From: Eubacteriales bacterium
Lineage (GTDB): Bacteria > Bacillota > Clostridia > Lachnospirales > Lachnospiraceae
Direction: 5' to 3'
Assembly (NCBI GenBank): GCA_030533405.1
Contig: JAUNJF010000001.1
Coordinates: forward strand, 62,001-126,000
Length of the DNA: 64,000 nucleotides
Shown here: piece by piece, positions 6,930-15,765 of the stretch
Layout of the letters: each line of letters starts with the position of its first letter
Numbering within the stretch: position 1 is the stretch's first letter
Notes under the pieces: generated by a model
What the model was told of the DNA's origin: nothing
What the model saw: only the letters and a program-made list of their open reading frames with translations
Database searches by the model: none
Made by a program: the position numbers and the translations under genes

Positions 6930-8666
6930 ATGTCAACAAAAGCAAATTACAAATTGAGTGAAATCGGTGCTGGTAAAGTTGGTTTCCCAAAAACTGGTGA
7001 AGCTGTAACAAATACTCGTGCAATCATCGAGTCAGCATTCTATGGCAACAACGTAGTAAAGGTTAATACTTTAAAGGAAGCTTATAATCTTGCAAAGAAC
7101 TCTCCAGGAACAATCGTAACAGATATGCCTGTATACCGTGGTGAGGAGTTCGGTCTTGACGCTGATGCTAAGGTTTTACTTTTCAATGATGGTGCAGTTA
7201 CAGGACGTTACGCTGCAGCTCGTCGTATCAAAGGTGAGCCAGGTGTTGATGCTGCTAAGTTAGATAAAGTTGTTATGGATGCTACTTACAAGGCTCGTTT
7301 CAAGAAGTTATATCATGCTACATGTTATGTAGGTCTTGATACAGAGTTTATGGCTAAGGCTCATTTATTAATTCCAGAAGGTGAAGAGAACTTACTTTAC
7401 AACTGGATGTTAAACTTCCAGTATATGTCAGATGAGTATGTTAAGATGTACAAGGCTTCTAAGCCAATCGCTGATGGTAATGAGCCAGATATCTACATCT
7501 TCTCTGATCCACAGTGGACACCAGTTGAGTCTCCAGATGTAGATTACAGCTGTTTAGCAGATCCTTTAACATTATGTTATTTTGATACAAACCAGAACTG
7601 TGCTGCAATCCTTGGTATGAAGTACTTTGGTGAGCACAAGAAGGGTACACTTACAATGGCTTGGGCACTTGCTAACCGTAATGGTTATGCTTCATGTCAT
7701 GGTGGACAGAAAGAGTACTCATTAGAGGGTGGTAAGAAGTTCGTTGCTTCTGTATACGGTCTTTCTGGATCAGGTAAGTCAACACTTACACATGCTAAGC
7801 ACTCAGGCAAGTACGATGCATTCGGTGGTATCAAGGTTCTTCATGATGACGCTTTCATCATCAACACAGATACTTGTGCATCAATCGCTTTAGAGCCAAC
7901 ATATTTCGATAAGACAGCTGATTATCCTACAGGATGTCCTGATAACCAGTATTTGTTAACAGTTCAGAACTGTTCAGCAACAATGGATGAGGATGGTAAG
8001 ATTCAGTTAGTAACAGAGGATATCCGTAATGGTAACGGACGTGCTATCAAGTCTAAGTTATGGTCTCCAAACCGTGTAGATAAGATTGACGCTCCTGTTA
8101 ATGCTATCTTCTGGATTATGAAGGATCCTACAATTCCACCAGTAGTTAAGTTAAAAGGTGCTGCTTTAGCTTCTGTAATGGGTGCTACACTTGCAACAAA
8201 GACTTCTACTGCAGAGCGTGTTGCTGCTGGTACAGATATGAATGCACTTCGTATCGTTCCATATGCTAACCCATTCAGAACTTATCCATTGGTTAACGAC
8301 TATGAGAAGTTCAAGAAGTTAGTAGAAGAGAAGAACGTAGATTGCTACATCGTAAACACAGGTGACTTCATGGGAACTAAGTGTCAGCCAGCTGATACAT
8401 TAGGTATCCTTGAGACAATCGTTGAGGGTAAGGCAAACTTCGAGAAGTGGGGTAACTTCGATGATATCGAGATCATGTATGATTGGTCAGGAAAGACAGC
8501 TGACTTCAAGCCAGACATGAATGATAAGGCATACACAGATGCACTTAAGGCTGCTATGCAGAACCGTGTAGATGCTGTTGAAGGATTCGCTACTAAGAAA
8601 GAGGGATATGACAAGCTTCCAGATGAGGCACTTGCAGCTCTTAAGAAGTTAGTAGATGCTTTATAA
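6930..8666 (+). CDS. pckA: Phosphoenolpyruvate carboxykinase (ATP)
   Basis: 578 residues, slightly longer than the ~540 of E. coli PckA. It interconverts oxaloacetate + ATP with PEP + CO2 + ADP; in fermenters it may run toward oxaloacetate. The kinase P-loop is YGLSGSGKSTLTH (about 276-288), followed by the metal-binding segment LHDDAFII. FWIMKDPTIPPVVKL and RIVPYANPFRTYP are typical of the ATP-dependent class rather than the GTP class. Start ATG 6930 has TAGGAGG upstream. Codon choice is visibly optimised, as expected of a highly expressed gene. It has its own promoter and terminator, so it is monocistronic. Confidence 0.96.
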   Translation: MSTKANYKLSEIGAGKVGFPKTGEAVTNTRAIIESAFYGNNVVKVNTLKEAYNLAKNSPGTIVTDMPVYRGEEFGLDADAKVLLFNDGAVTGRYAAARRIKGEPGVDAAKLDKVVMDATYKARFKKLYHATCYVGLDTEFMAKAHLLIPEGEENLLYNWMLNFQYMSDEYVKMYKASKPIADGNEPDIYIFSDPQWTPVESPDVDYSCLADPLTLCYFDTNQNCAAILGMKYFGEHKKGTLTMAWALANRNGYASCHGGQKEYSLEGGKKFVASVYGLSGSGKSTLTHAKHSGKYDAFGGIKVLHDDAFIINTDTCASIALEPTYFDKTADYPTGCPDNQYLLTVQNCSATMDEDGKIQLVTEDIRNGNGRAIKSKLWSPNRVDKIDAPVNAIFWIMKDPTIPPVVKLKGAALASVMGATLATKTSTAERVAAGTDMNALRIVPYANPFRTYPLVNDYEKFKKLVEEKNVDCYIVNTGDFMGTKCQPADTLGILETIVEGKANFEKWGNFDDIEIMYDWSGKTADFKPDMNDKAYTDALKAAMQNRVDAVEGFATKKEGYDKLPDEALAALKKLVDAL

Positions 8667-8707
8667 GATTTACGACACAGTATTGTCTAATTTATAAAGG
8701 AATATTC

Positions 8708-8740
8708 AGAGACTGATAGTTTGACTATCAGTCTCTTTTT
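8708..8740 (+). terminator. Rho-independent terminator of pckA
   Basis: A perfect 12-bp stem (AGAGACTGATAG 8708-8719, CTATCAGTCTCT 8725-8736), loop TTTGA, then a T run. Confidence 0.95.
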
Positions 8741-8777
8741 TCTCTTCATAGGAAAGCTTTTGTATATGCGATGAGAT

Positions 8778-10670
8778 TTATGGATTTTTCAAAATATATT
8801 TTCGTAAAGTATCAAAATCAGAAGGTCCAATGTCTAGTAATTTTTTGTGGAACAACAAATCGGAATAGTTTTCCATTTCCTGATTCTTAAAATCCTGTTT
8901 TAACTGTTCAATTTCTAAATATCCGATAAAATATCGCAAATAGGTAGCGGGACATTCCACAACATAGGAATATAAATCTGCTGCATAGTAGCTTTGAAAT
9001 CCATTTGCGTTAAAAAACTGATTGACATCATCAAGTGTCCAATTTTCATAGTTTACGCCTAAGTCGACACGAGAGGATAGTGCAAGACTGATGATGGTAT
9101 CGGATTGGTATAAGCTGCAAAGAGAAGGTTTATCTTCCGGAAGATGCATATAGGAAAATGCAAGAAGTTCCACATAGGTTGCCCAACCTTCTACATAGCC
9201 AGGATAGTCTAGCATATGACGTATGGTGCAAGGAGAGGAACCGTTAAAGTATACGGTTTGGTATAAATGTCCAGGAAATCCTTCGTGAGCGAGTGTTGTA
9301 AATAGATTTCCAGCTTCTGTATTCGTATATAAATTGTTAATATAGATTGTATTGTGGTGAAAATCATCGATGGTAGGTATCATGTAAAATGCAGGACTAA
9401 GCTGTGCTTCCATACTTTTTGGAACAGATTTCACAGTATATTCTGGTGTTTGTGGTAAAGAAGGATAATCTTTTCGGATCATAAGTGAAAGTGCCTCAAG
9501 AATGGCTTCAGGAGATTGATAATAAGACTCTGCGGTGTGATCGCAATAGTATAGATACGTATCAGGTTCTGTAAGTGCAATGTTTTTTACATTGGATAAA
9601 GTTGATTGTAAGGTGGATTCCGTCAGAGTAATCAAATCTTTTGGAGATTTGGAGGATCCGGTATTACTTTCAACAAGAAGGGTATAATATTCTTTGCCAT
9701 TTGGTAATGATGATAGCCCATAAGACGTTTGGGAATCGGGAATGTATTTGCTATTACGGGCCGAAGATTCTTTTAATTGTACATATTTTGTTGGTTCAGT
9801 TAAAGAGCTTTGTATGTAATCATATAGTGTCTGAAAAGCGGGTGTAATGCAGTCGGTAAGGATTTGATTGTGTTCATTGATATAGGATTGTTCTTCCTTG
9901 GCAGATAGGGATTGGATATTGTGGATTCTTTCCAGAAAGGTTTCTGAAAAACAGTTATTAGATTTTGAAAGACTTTGTATAAAGGTAGACAAATGATCAA
10001 GGGTGTCATATTTGACAAAATCAGGTGTTATATAGCCATGGTCAATACGTGCATTTTCGTATTGTATGACATTTGAAAAATACTGTGGCATTTGTTTTAA
10101 AAGAGATAAATAGGTATTCACATCTGATTCGGAATGGAGTGGGTACTCGCAAAGTGTGACGGGCAGATTAGAGGGAATACCAGAGCTAGGACCTAATAAA
10201 TCATCATAGTACGCATAGGTGGAAAGCTTTTTGTTGAGTGTTAAGCGTTTGTTGAGTAAATCATACGTAAGTGTTTCCTGCTTGGTTAAAGGAGTTGCAG
10301 CATACTGGTGAAGTCTTGTGAGAAATAAGTCTATTTTATTCTCTTCTGTATGATTCTTTTTTTGAGATTCATATTGTCTGGCTGAAAAGGAACTAAGACA
10401 GGCAGGTAATTTCGGGATATCAAAGCTTTGGGGATTCTGTAAGGTGTATGCTGTAGTAATAGAATCACTTGTTACTTCATAGCAGAAGAGGGCGTCGGTA
10501 TATTCAGAAAAAGAAGTGGCATGTTCTATTGTGTGAAGCAGATCTGCGTGATACTGATCATAATCTACAGGCGATATATAGTGGCACCATATCGCAAGGA
10601 TACAGGTTGTAAGGAGTAATATCATTGGAATGATAAGAAGGCGGCGTGTATGCTTGGTGTGTTTGAACAT
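8778..10670 (-). CDS. Exported DUF885-family metallopeptidase-like protein
   Basis: 630 residues. The N-terminus is basic (KHTKHTRR) and followed by a hydrophobic segment, so the protein is exported and probably membrane-anchored. The DUF885 zinc-site motif is clear: HEGFPGH at 462-468 inside LAHEGFPGHLYQTV, with the downstream Glu in YVEGWATYVELL. DUF885 proteins are thought to be zinc peptidases related to the gluzincins; a physiological substrate is rarely known. It reads away from pckA and its end is close to the pckA terminator. A weak AGAAGGTT ribosome site lies upstream. It stands alone, so context gives no substrate. Confidence 0.85.
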   Translation of the reverse strand: MFKHTKHTRRLLIIPMILLLTTCILAIWCHYISPVDYDQYHADLLHTIEHATSFSEYTDALFCYEVTSDSITTAYTLQNPQSFDIPKLPACLSSFSARQYESQKKNHTEENKIDLFLTRLHQYAATPLTKQETLTYDLLNKRLTLNKKLSTYAYYDDLLGPSSGIPSNLPVTLCEYPLHSESDVNTYLSLLKQMPQYFSNVIQYENARIDHGYITPDFVKYDTLDHLSTFIQSLSKSNNCFSETFLERIHNIQSLSAKEEQSYINEHNQILTDCITPAFQTLYDYIQSSLTEPTKYVQLKESSARNSKYIPDSQTSYGLSSLPNGKEYYTLLVESNTGSSKSPKDLITLTESTLQSTLSNVKNIALTEPDTYLYYCDHTAESYYQSPEAILEALSLMIRKDYPSLPQTPEYTVKSVPKSMEAQLSPAFYMIPTIDDFHHNTIYINNLYTNTEAGNLFTTLAHEGFPGHLYQTVYFNGSSPCTIRHMLDYPGYVEGWATYVELLAFSYMHLPEDKPSLCSLYQSDTIISLALSSRVDLGVNYENWTLDDVNQFFNANGFQSYYAADLYSYVVECPATYLRYFIGYLEIEQLKQDFKNQEMENYSDLLFHKKLLDIGPSDFDTLRKYILKNP

Positions 10671-10770
10671 GCAAATAACCTTCTAATTGTTTTTCATAAT
10701 ATATGAAAATAACTCATAAAATATGTATCAAACGATTGTGGTTGCACATACTAATCCTGAGGTGATAAAG

Positions 10771-10959
10771 ATGAGTATTCTTAACAATGATGAGATTCCA
10801 GTTGGACTCTCTATGGCTTTTGCAGAAAATCTGCGTGCAATGGAACGATTCAGTAACATGGATGAACAGGAAAAAGCGCAAGTCCTGCAGCAGGCGAGAC
10901 AGGCAAGTTCTAAGCAGGAGATGCGTAGCATTGTAGCTGAAATTGGCGAGATGAAATAA
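10771..10959 (+). CDS. Small acidic helical protein of unknown function
   Basis: 62 residues from ATG 10771, which has AGGTGAT at good spacing; an in-frame ATG at 10723 lacks a ribosome site. The sequence has features of a short two- or three-helix protein: PVGLSMAFAENLRAMERF, then DEQEKAQVLQQARQ and a Glu/Gln-rich end. Similar small proteins of unknown function occur widely in Clostridia, as far as I can recall. It ends 5 bp before the stop of a convergent 59-codon gene. It is likely a real gene; no function is proposed. Confidence 0.65.
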   Translation: MSILNNDEIPVGLSMAFAENLRAMERFSNMDEQEKAQVLQQARQASSKQEMRSIVAEIGEMK

Positions 10960-10964
10960 GCAGA

Positions 10965-11144
10965 TTAGAGCTTTTGTATCTCGTATATATCAGCAAGAGG
11001 CACTTCTAATATTTGAGAAATTATGGTGGCGTCGATGGAATGGTCTAGCATCTGTTGGATGTGATGGCGCGTGGAATCGCGGTAGCCTTCTAAATAAGCG
11101 AGTTCATATTCTTGAATCCATATTTCTTTGATTGTTTTATGCAT
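10965..11144 (-). CDS. 59-residue protein resembling an Rpn/PD-(D/E)XK protein tail
   Basis: Start ATG is the complement of 11142-11144, with AAAGGAG just upstream; stop at 10965-10967. The protein has two parts: a charged segment with LAYLEGYRDSTRHH, then HSIDATIISQILEVPLADIYEIQK. The second part looks like the helix-turn-helix-like tail found at the C-terminus of Rpn-family putative transposase/nuclease proteins (…IAEILGLSxxEI…). It could be a remnant of such a gene or a stand-alone small DNA-binding protein. The strong ribosome site and intact frame argue for expression. It converges on the 62-residue gene. Confidence 0.6.
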   Translation of the reverse strand: MHKTIKEIWIQEYELAYLEGYRDSTRHHIQQMLDHSIDATIISQILEVPLADIYEIQKL

Positions 11145-11231
11145 AGTGACTCCTTTCTTGTTTGATAAAAATTTATGGAGGAGGGGACATCCTACTAAGA
11201 GTTATATCACAGAAGGTGTCCCAAATATGGG

Positions 11232-11344
11232 ATAAGAACATAGAGCGTGCTATGCACGATAGTCGCATTGTGGTCGCATTGTGGCGTATGTTCGGTCGTT
11301 GTCTTGTGCCTTGCGAGCAGGACTTATAGGAAATTCGATGAATT
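11232..11344 (+). repeat. Dispersed structured repeat, family A copy 1
   Basis: The 54 bp at 11291-11344 match the reverse complement of 25334-25387 at 41 of 54 positions without gaps. The upstream part holds short hairpins in both copies. Here the hairpin is CGTGC-TAT-GCACG (11246-11258); in the other copy it has different but still paired bases. No open frame is shared, so it is a noncoding repeat. It occupies most of the 280-bp gap between two - strand genes. Confidence 0.65.
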
Positions 11345-11357
11345 CCTTATAAGAAAA

Positions 11358-11396
11358 AATAACTCCCTTATACATAAAATGTATAGGGGAGTTATT
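11358..11396 (-). terminator. Terminator of the GGDEF/EAL gene
   Basis: An 18-bp near-perfect stem (11358-11375 with 11379-11396, loop AAA) lies just after the stop of the - strand gene. On that strand it is followed by a run of T (complement of 11352-11357). Confidence 0.9.
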
Positions 11397-11426
11397 AGTT
11401 ATTTTGTAAAAAAGATCTTGTGTGAC

Positions 11427-14400
11427 TTATAAAACATGAAAGTCTTTTTGCAATACATTATGTTCAATTGGGTTACCATTTAGGAAGAATACACAACGGG
11501 AGTTCGAAATGATAATATCTTCCTCCTGTGCTCCAATATCCGTTTCAAAACCGCTATTTATGTTGGTTGTGATATCACAGTTTGAACATGCAAGCTTGGC
11601 ATTTTTTGAGTAATTACCAAATGCATAATTGGTTTTTCCCTGTAATGCTATTTTAAAGGATGCCGTTTCTAGGTGAATATTGGTTTCACCGGTGTTGCCG
11701 CCAATGGCAATACATTTCATAGAACGCATGTTAAAGGTAAGATTACCATTATAGATATCAATGTTAGCTACTTTATCAGATAGGGTTCCGATTGCGACAA
11801 CATCGCTGCTACCTACCCAGAATTTAGCGGAAAGATTAGCTACTCTGATATCATTTTGTCCGTAAACAGAACCGATTAGCACCCCTTTTGCAACCATAAA
11901 GTGAATTTCTAAGTCACAAAGGCAAACGGAAAGTGGATCATTACCATAGAAAGAACCAATGGCAACAGACTCCTGACCGTTCATATTAATGTGATATAAT
12001 CCACGTTTGATATCGATACATCCACCGAGTCCTGAGCCTATACCGATTCCCTGCATACCACTTGTATAAATGAAGATGCCACCATCCTGATTAAATATGA
12101 GATCACCATGTCTTGCATCTATATCATTGCCAATCGCAAAATGATGTCCGCCGTTTGCAGTAACGGAAAGATTTCCGAGACCTGTAAAGGTTAAAGAACT
12201 ACTTTCGGGTACTAATATTCCGCCTGTTCTAAGCTCATTGTCCTGAATCAAATCAATTGTTAAGGAAACATTATCCTCCAAGATAATGCATGGATTTCCT
12301 TTATCGGATCCCAAACTTACGGAATCAAGAAAAATTGTACCATGAAATCCTTCTTTTACAAGAATGCTTATATTCGGATGAAAACCGACAGAGCCAATAA
12401 TCTCTAGTGTCTCATTGCAAGGTAAATCTCCTGGAATGACAATGTGAGTAAATCTTCCAATTGCGAGTTGAGGCAATGAAATTCTATCGCGAGATTTTGC
12501 CGTATACTCCCTGCGGTTGGTTGCGTGGAAACTTTGATTGTACTGTATAATCTCATTGATAATTCGCGTATCAATCTGTTGAATTGGAGTAGCCTGCGGT
12601 TTGGCTGTGTAGTATCCCTGAATTAGGTCGATACCCAAACGAATGACTTCTTTTAATTCCGTGGAGTTCTCGACACCTTCTGCCAATACTAAAATGTCGT
12701 TGTCGTGTGCAAAATCAATGATAGTTTTTACTAGATACTGTTTTTTCGGATCAGAATCAATTTCTGTGATAAGCATTCGGTCGATTTTGATGTAACGAGG
12801 CATGTAACGAAGCAGGTTATTGGTATTAGAATAACCTGAGCCGTAGTCGTCAACAGCTGTTTCTATATTCAGTTGCTCAAATTGCTTTTTGATATGTTCT
12901 AGTTGTGTATCATCGAGTTCGGATGATTCTGTAAACTCTACAACAAGTGTATTGGAATGCTTGTTCAAAAGCGGAAGCAATGCTTTACGGTCCGTTTCAT
13001 CTAGCTGATGTGCAGGAATACTGTTAATAAACACTTTGTGTTGTGTAAAGTGTTCTGGATGCTGCTCGATGTAGTCTAAAACATTGTGAAAAGTAGCTTT
13101 TTCGATATCGTATAAACGATTCAAACGCTCGGCACTCTCTAAAACGACAAGTGGAGAAATCTTTTCTGTAGTGTTTGTTCGCATGAGCGCCTCGTATGAA
13201 TAAATCTCGCCAGAATGCGCATTGACAATTGGCTGAAAATGATAAAGGAATAAATTATCATTTAAAATCGTGGTAACCAGTTTGTCGTTGGCTAATTCTT
13301 CTTCTGTCAGAGATTCTTCCAGTTCAAATTGTTTTTGTAATACTACTTTACGCGCATTCTTTTCAGCAACAGCATCATTAATTGTCTGTTCAAGAACCTC
13401 AGTGTTGCTAATCATCATTTGCTTATGACCAAAGCAGAAATGGAATGTATAGTCAATTGTATGAAGCTGGTTGAGCTGCTGTGCTCTTTGCGTAATAAAT
13501 GTTTCGATTTCTGCTAGTCGCTCCCGATTTGAATCTTTAATATGTGAAATAATCAAAAATTCATCATTGCACATCCTTGCACATAATTCATCTGATTTTG
13601 TGCAATCGCTTACGATTTCAGATAACGAAAGAATGGCTCGATCCCCTTCTTTTCGTCCGAAGTTTGCGTTGATGGTATGCAATCCGCCAATATCAATTGC
13701 AACAATTAATACGTCATGTCCTTCAAACATAGCGGCTTCGCACAAATCTGTGGCTTGTGTTAAAAAGCCTCGCATATTGTAAAGTCCAGTTAAGGAATCT
13801 CTGATTTGTGTGGATTCCATATGTTTAATTAAAGAAGTAAGTGCATATTGTCGATTGAAACATTCTAATCCCTGCATAACATTTCGTAACCATAAATGAT
13901 AAATCTTATCGTATACTTTTGGTTCATTACCATAGCTAATGACAGCATAACCAAGACTGTGATCATTGAAATAGAGTGGTGTAAAAATATACGAACATGG
14001 TTTGTCGGAGCCTTCTTCTAATTCTGGTAGCAGGCAATCACGATCAAAGGTATCATGGAAGGAAATACTGTTGTTATGAACAGAATCTTTTCCACATCGA
14101 ATAATACGAGAAATTGTGTTGGTGTACCCCTGATGCATTACTTCTGTTTCTGTAGTTTTTGAAACATCCCAATTATTATTCAAACATAAATGAAAACTGT
14201 CAAAGTCACGTATTTGATATATGTATTGGAAAACAGTATTAAAGAAATCCGCATAGGTTGTCTGTGAAATTAATTCTTCCATCATGGTGTTCAAATATGA
14301 GAAAAATCCCACAGTAAATGCAGAGGTTGATTGTAATTTTTCGTTTTGCTGCTGTTGCAGAATGGTTGGATGTGTACAACCACAGCTACGTCCGATAAAT

Positions 14401-15278
14401 AGCGAGGTAGTATCCTTATGGTTTTCATAGCTTTTATTATCAGCTGTAGTGTAACGATTCAAATCTGGTAATGGTAAATTCTGCATGGAAGCATGAATCC
14501 ACTGTGCACTATAAATGCCGCATTCTTTCGATGGTGCTGGGGCTGATGTGAGAGGAACATTACCAATTCGTCCCTCCTCAATGGAGTCATATCCGATAAC
14601 CGCTACATCTTCAGGTACACGAATACCATGCTTTGTTAATGTTGTACAAACACCAATCGCCATACAATCATTCGCACATGCAATGGCGTCTGGAAGTTTG
14701 CGCTTCGTACGAAGTAAGTTTTGTGCGAAAGAATCACCACTGTTATACCAATAATTTCCGTAAAAAATATTATTTGGTTGTATCGGTATGTCGTGTGCAG
14801 CTAAACTGTCTTGATATGCCTGCAATCGCTCAATAGAATGCTTGTGTTCTTCAGTTCCATTTAAAAAAATGATATCCTGATAGTGGTGATCTTCTATTAA
14901 ATGATCAATCAATTTACGAAATGGCGGATAGTGGTTAATCATGACAGATGGGAAAAATGAACTTTCCTTATCTACCACAAGGACAGGACCAGAAAAATAA
15001 GAATGAAGCTGATCTTCAAGCGTATTTAATAAACCCGGTGCCTGAATGGTATCTGCAAGAATCACAAACGCATCGAAAAAATCATAGTTTTCTATTAATT
15101 TATAAATATTTGCATCTCCGTGCTCTCTGAGGATGGTTCCATCATAACGCAAATACATGGAAAATGTACAGACATCATAGTTCAAACGGAAAGCTTCCTC
15201 TAAAAAACCCTGCATAAAAAGGTTCTGTGTATTTTCATCAATTTGAGCAGCAATGACGCCAATTCTCTTTCGTTTCAT
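11427..15278 (-). CDS. Periplasmic-binding-like / GGDEF / EAL / repeat-domain fusion, likely c-di-GMP phosphodiesterase
   Basis: 1283 residues, with no signal peptide and no membrane segment. About 1-300: LacI-type sugar-binding-protein fold (KRKRIGVIAAQ ... VAVIGYDSIEEG) without its DNA-binding head. About 490-640: GGDEF domain beginning DSLTGLYNMRGF; its active-site motif reads CNDEF instead of GGDEF, so cyclase activity is doubtful. About 690-930: EAL domain with YEALMR, DDYGSGYSN, IKIDRM and LAEGVEN, the residues needed for c-di-GMP hydrolysis. About 950-1283: Gly-rich repeated strands (IGIGSG, VAIGSFYGN, IAIGGNTG) that look like a beta-helix. It probably senses a cytoplasmic ligand and degrades c-di-GMP, which fits a motile host. 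Promoter at 15313-15341. Confidence 0.85.
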   Translation of the reverse strand: MKRKRIGVIAAQIDENTQNLFMQGFLEEAFRLNYDVCTFSMYLRYDGTILREHGDANIYKLIENYDFFDAFVILADTIQAPGLLNTLEDQLHSYFSGPVLVVDKESSFFPSVMINHYPPFRKLIDHLIEDHHYQDIIFLNGTEEHKHSIERLQAYQDSLAAHDIPIQPNNIFYGNYWYNSGDSFAQNLLRTKRKLPDAIACANDCMAIGVCTTLTKHGIRVPEDVAVIGYDSIEEGRIGNVPLTSAPAPSKECGIYSAQWIHASMQNLPLPDLNRYTTADNKSYENHKDTTSLFIGRSCGCTHPTILQQQQNEKLQSTSAFTVGFFSYLNTMMEELISQTTYADFFNTVFQYIYQIRDFDSFHLCLNNNWDVSKTTETEVMHQGYTNTISRIIRCGKDSVHNNSISFHDTFDRDCLLPELEEGSDKPCSYIFTPLYFNDHSLGYAVISYGNEPKVYDKIYHLWLRNVMQGLECFNRQYALTSLIKHMESTQIRDSLTGLYNMRGFLTQATDLCEAAMFEGHDVLIVAIDIGGLHTINANFGRKEGDRAILSLSEIVSDCTKSDELCARMCNDEFLIISHIKDSNRERLAEIETFITQRAQQLNQLHTIDYTFHFCFGHKQMMISNTEVLEQTINDAVAEKNARKVVLQKQFELEESLTEEELANDKLVTTILNDNLFLYHFQPIVNAHSGEIYSYEALMRTNTTEKISPLVVLESAERLNRLYDIEKATFHNVLDYIEQHPEHFTQHKVFINSIPAHQLDETDRKALLPLLNKHSNTLVVEFTESSELDDTQLEHIKKQFEQLNIETAVDDYGSGYSNTNNLLRYMPRYIKIDRMLITEIDSDPKKQYLVKTIIDFAHDNDILVLAEGVENSTELKEVIRLGIDLIQGYYTAKPQATPIQQIDTRIINEIIQYNQSFHATNRREYTAKSRDRISLPQLAIGRFTHIVIPGDLPCNETLEIIGSVGFHPNISILVKEGFHGTIFLDSVSLGSDKGNPCIILEDNVSLTIDLIQDNELRTGGILVPESSSLTFTGLGNLSVTANGGHHFAIGNDIDARHGDLIFNQDGGIFIYTSGMQGIGIGSGLGGCIDIKRGLYHINMNGQESVAIGSFYGNDPLSVCLCDLEIHFMVAKGVLIGSVYGQNDIRVANLSAKFWVGSSDVVAIGTLSDKVANIDIYNGNLTFNMRSMKCIAIGGNTGETNIHLETASFKIALQGKTNYAFGNYSKNAKLACSNCDITTNINSGFETDIGAQEEDIIISNSRCVFFLNGNPIEHNVLQKDFHVL

Positions 15279-15312
15279 GTTGCCCTCCCCCGTTCAATAT
15301 AAGAATACCTAT

Positions 15313-15341
15313 ATTATACCTTTTTGGGGTGATGTGTGCAA
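15313..15341 (-). promoter_or_regulatory. Sigma-A promoter of the GGDEF/EAL gene
   Basis: Read on the - strand: TTGCAC, 17-bp spacer, TATAAT, about 35 bp before the start codon. A GGGGGAGGG ribosome site follows. Confidence 0.75.
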
Positions 15342-15416
15342 TTGTTTTGTAAAGCTTTTCATAGAAAAATAGGCTGTTTTACAAGAGAAAAAATTAATTT
15401 TTGAAAGAATTGTGTC

Positions 15417-15445
15417 TTGACTTTTTTTTTGGTATCTTCTATAGT
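15417..15445 (+). promoter_or_regulatory. Sigma-A promoter of the valS T-box transcript
   Basis: TTGACT (15417-15422), 17-bp spacer, TATAGT (15440-15445), just before the T-box leader. Confidence 0.8.
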
Positions 15446-15454
15446 AAAGCATTA

Positions 15455-15735
15455 TAGAAAAAAGGTTGTGAAAAAGAGGAGTAGAAGTTGTTCCTTGACA
15501 GAGAGAATAATCCATCGGCTGGAAGATTATTTGAAGAAGAAGACTTTGAAGGTAGCTTTGGAACTGTGCAGTTGAATACTTTATGAATCAGCTTTGGTTT
15601 GAGCTGTGAATAGAGTGAAGTAGATTGCAACGGCATCGTCCCCGTTACAGGATAAGATAAGAGATAAATTAAGGTGGTACCGCGACTATTCGCCCTTATG
15701 TTGAAGTTTTCAACATAAGGGCTTTTTGATTTTTT
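15455..15735 (+). ncRNA. T-box riboswitch, valine-type
   Basis: The conserved T-box sequence AATTAAGGTGGTACCGCG is at 15667-15684. It includes the UGGU bulge that pairs with a tRNA acceptor end bearing discriminator A. A strong terminator follows (13-bp stem 15693-15705 with 15709-15721, then T's). Upstream, AGAGAG (about 15501-15506) resembles the Stem I GA motif. GTA at 15552-15554, opposite a GTTCC/GGAAC helix, is a candidate specifier for valine; this last point is tentative. Uncharged tRNA would favour the antiterminator and switch on valS. Confidence 0.93.
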
Positions 15736-15765
15736 GAAAAATTAAATTTGAAAGGAGATATAAGG

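Noticed and set aside
11247-11432. 61-codon + strand frame
   Set aside because: It runs through the noncoding repeat A and the terminator hairpin, and has no ribosome site.
15434-15640. Short - strand frames across the valS leader
   Set aside because: They fall on the complement of the T-box RNA and show no coding character.
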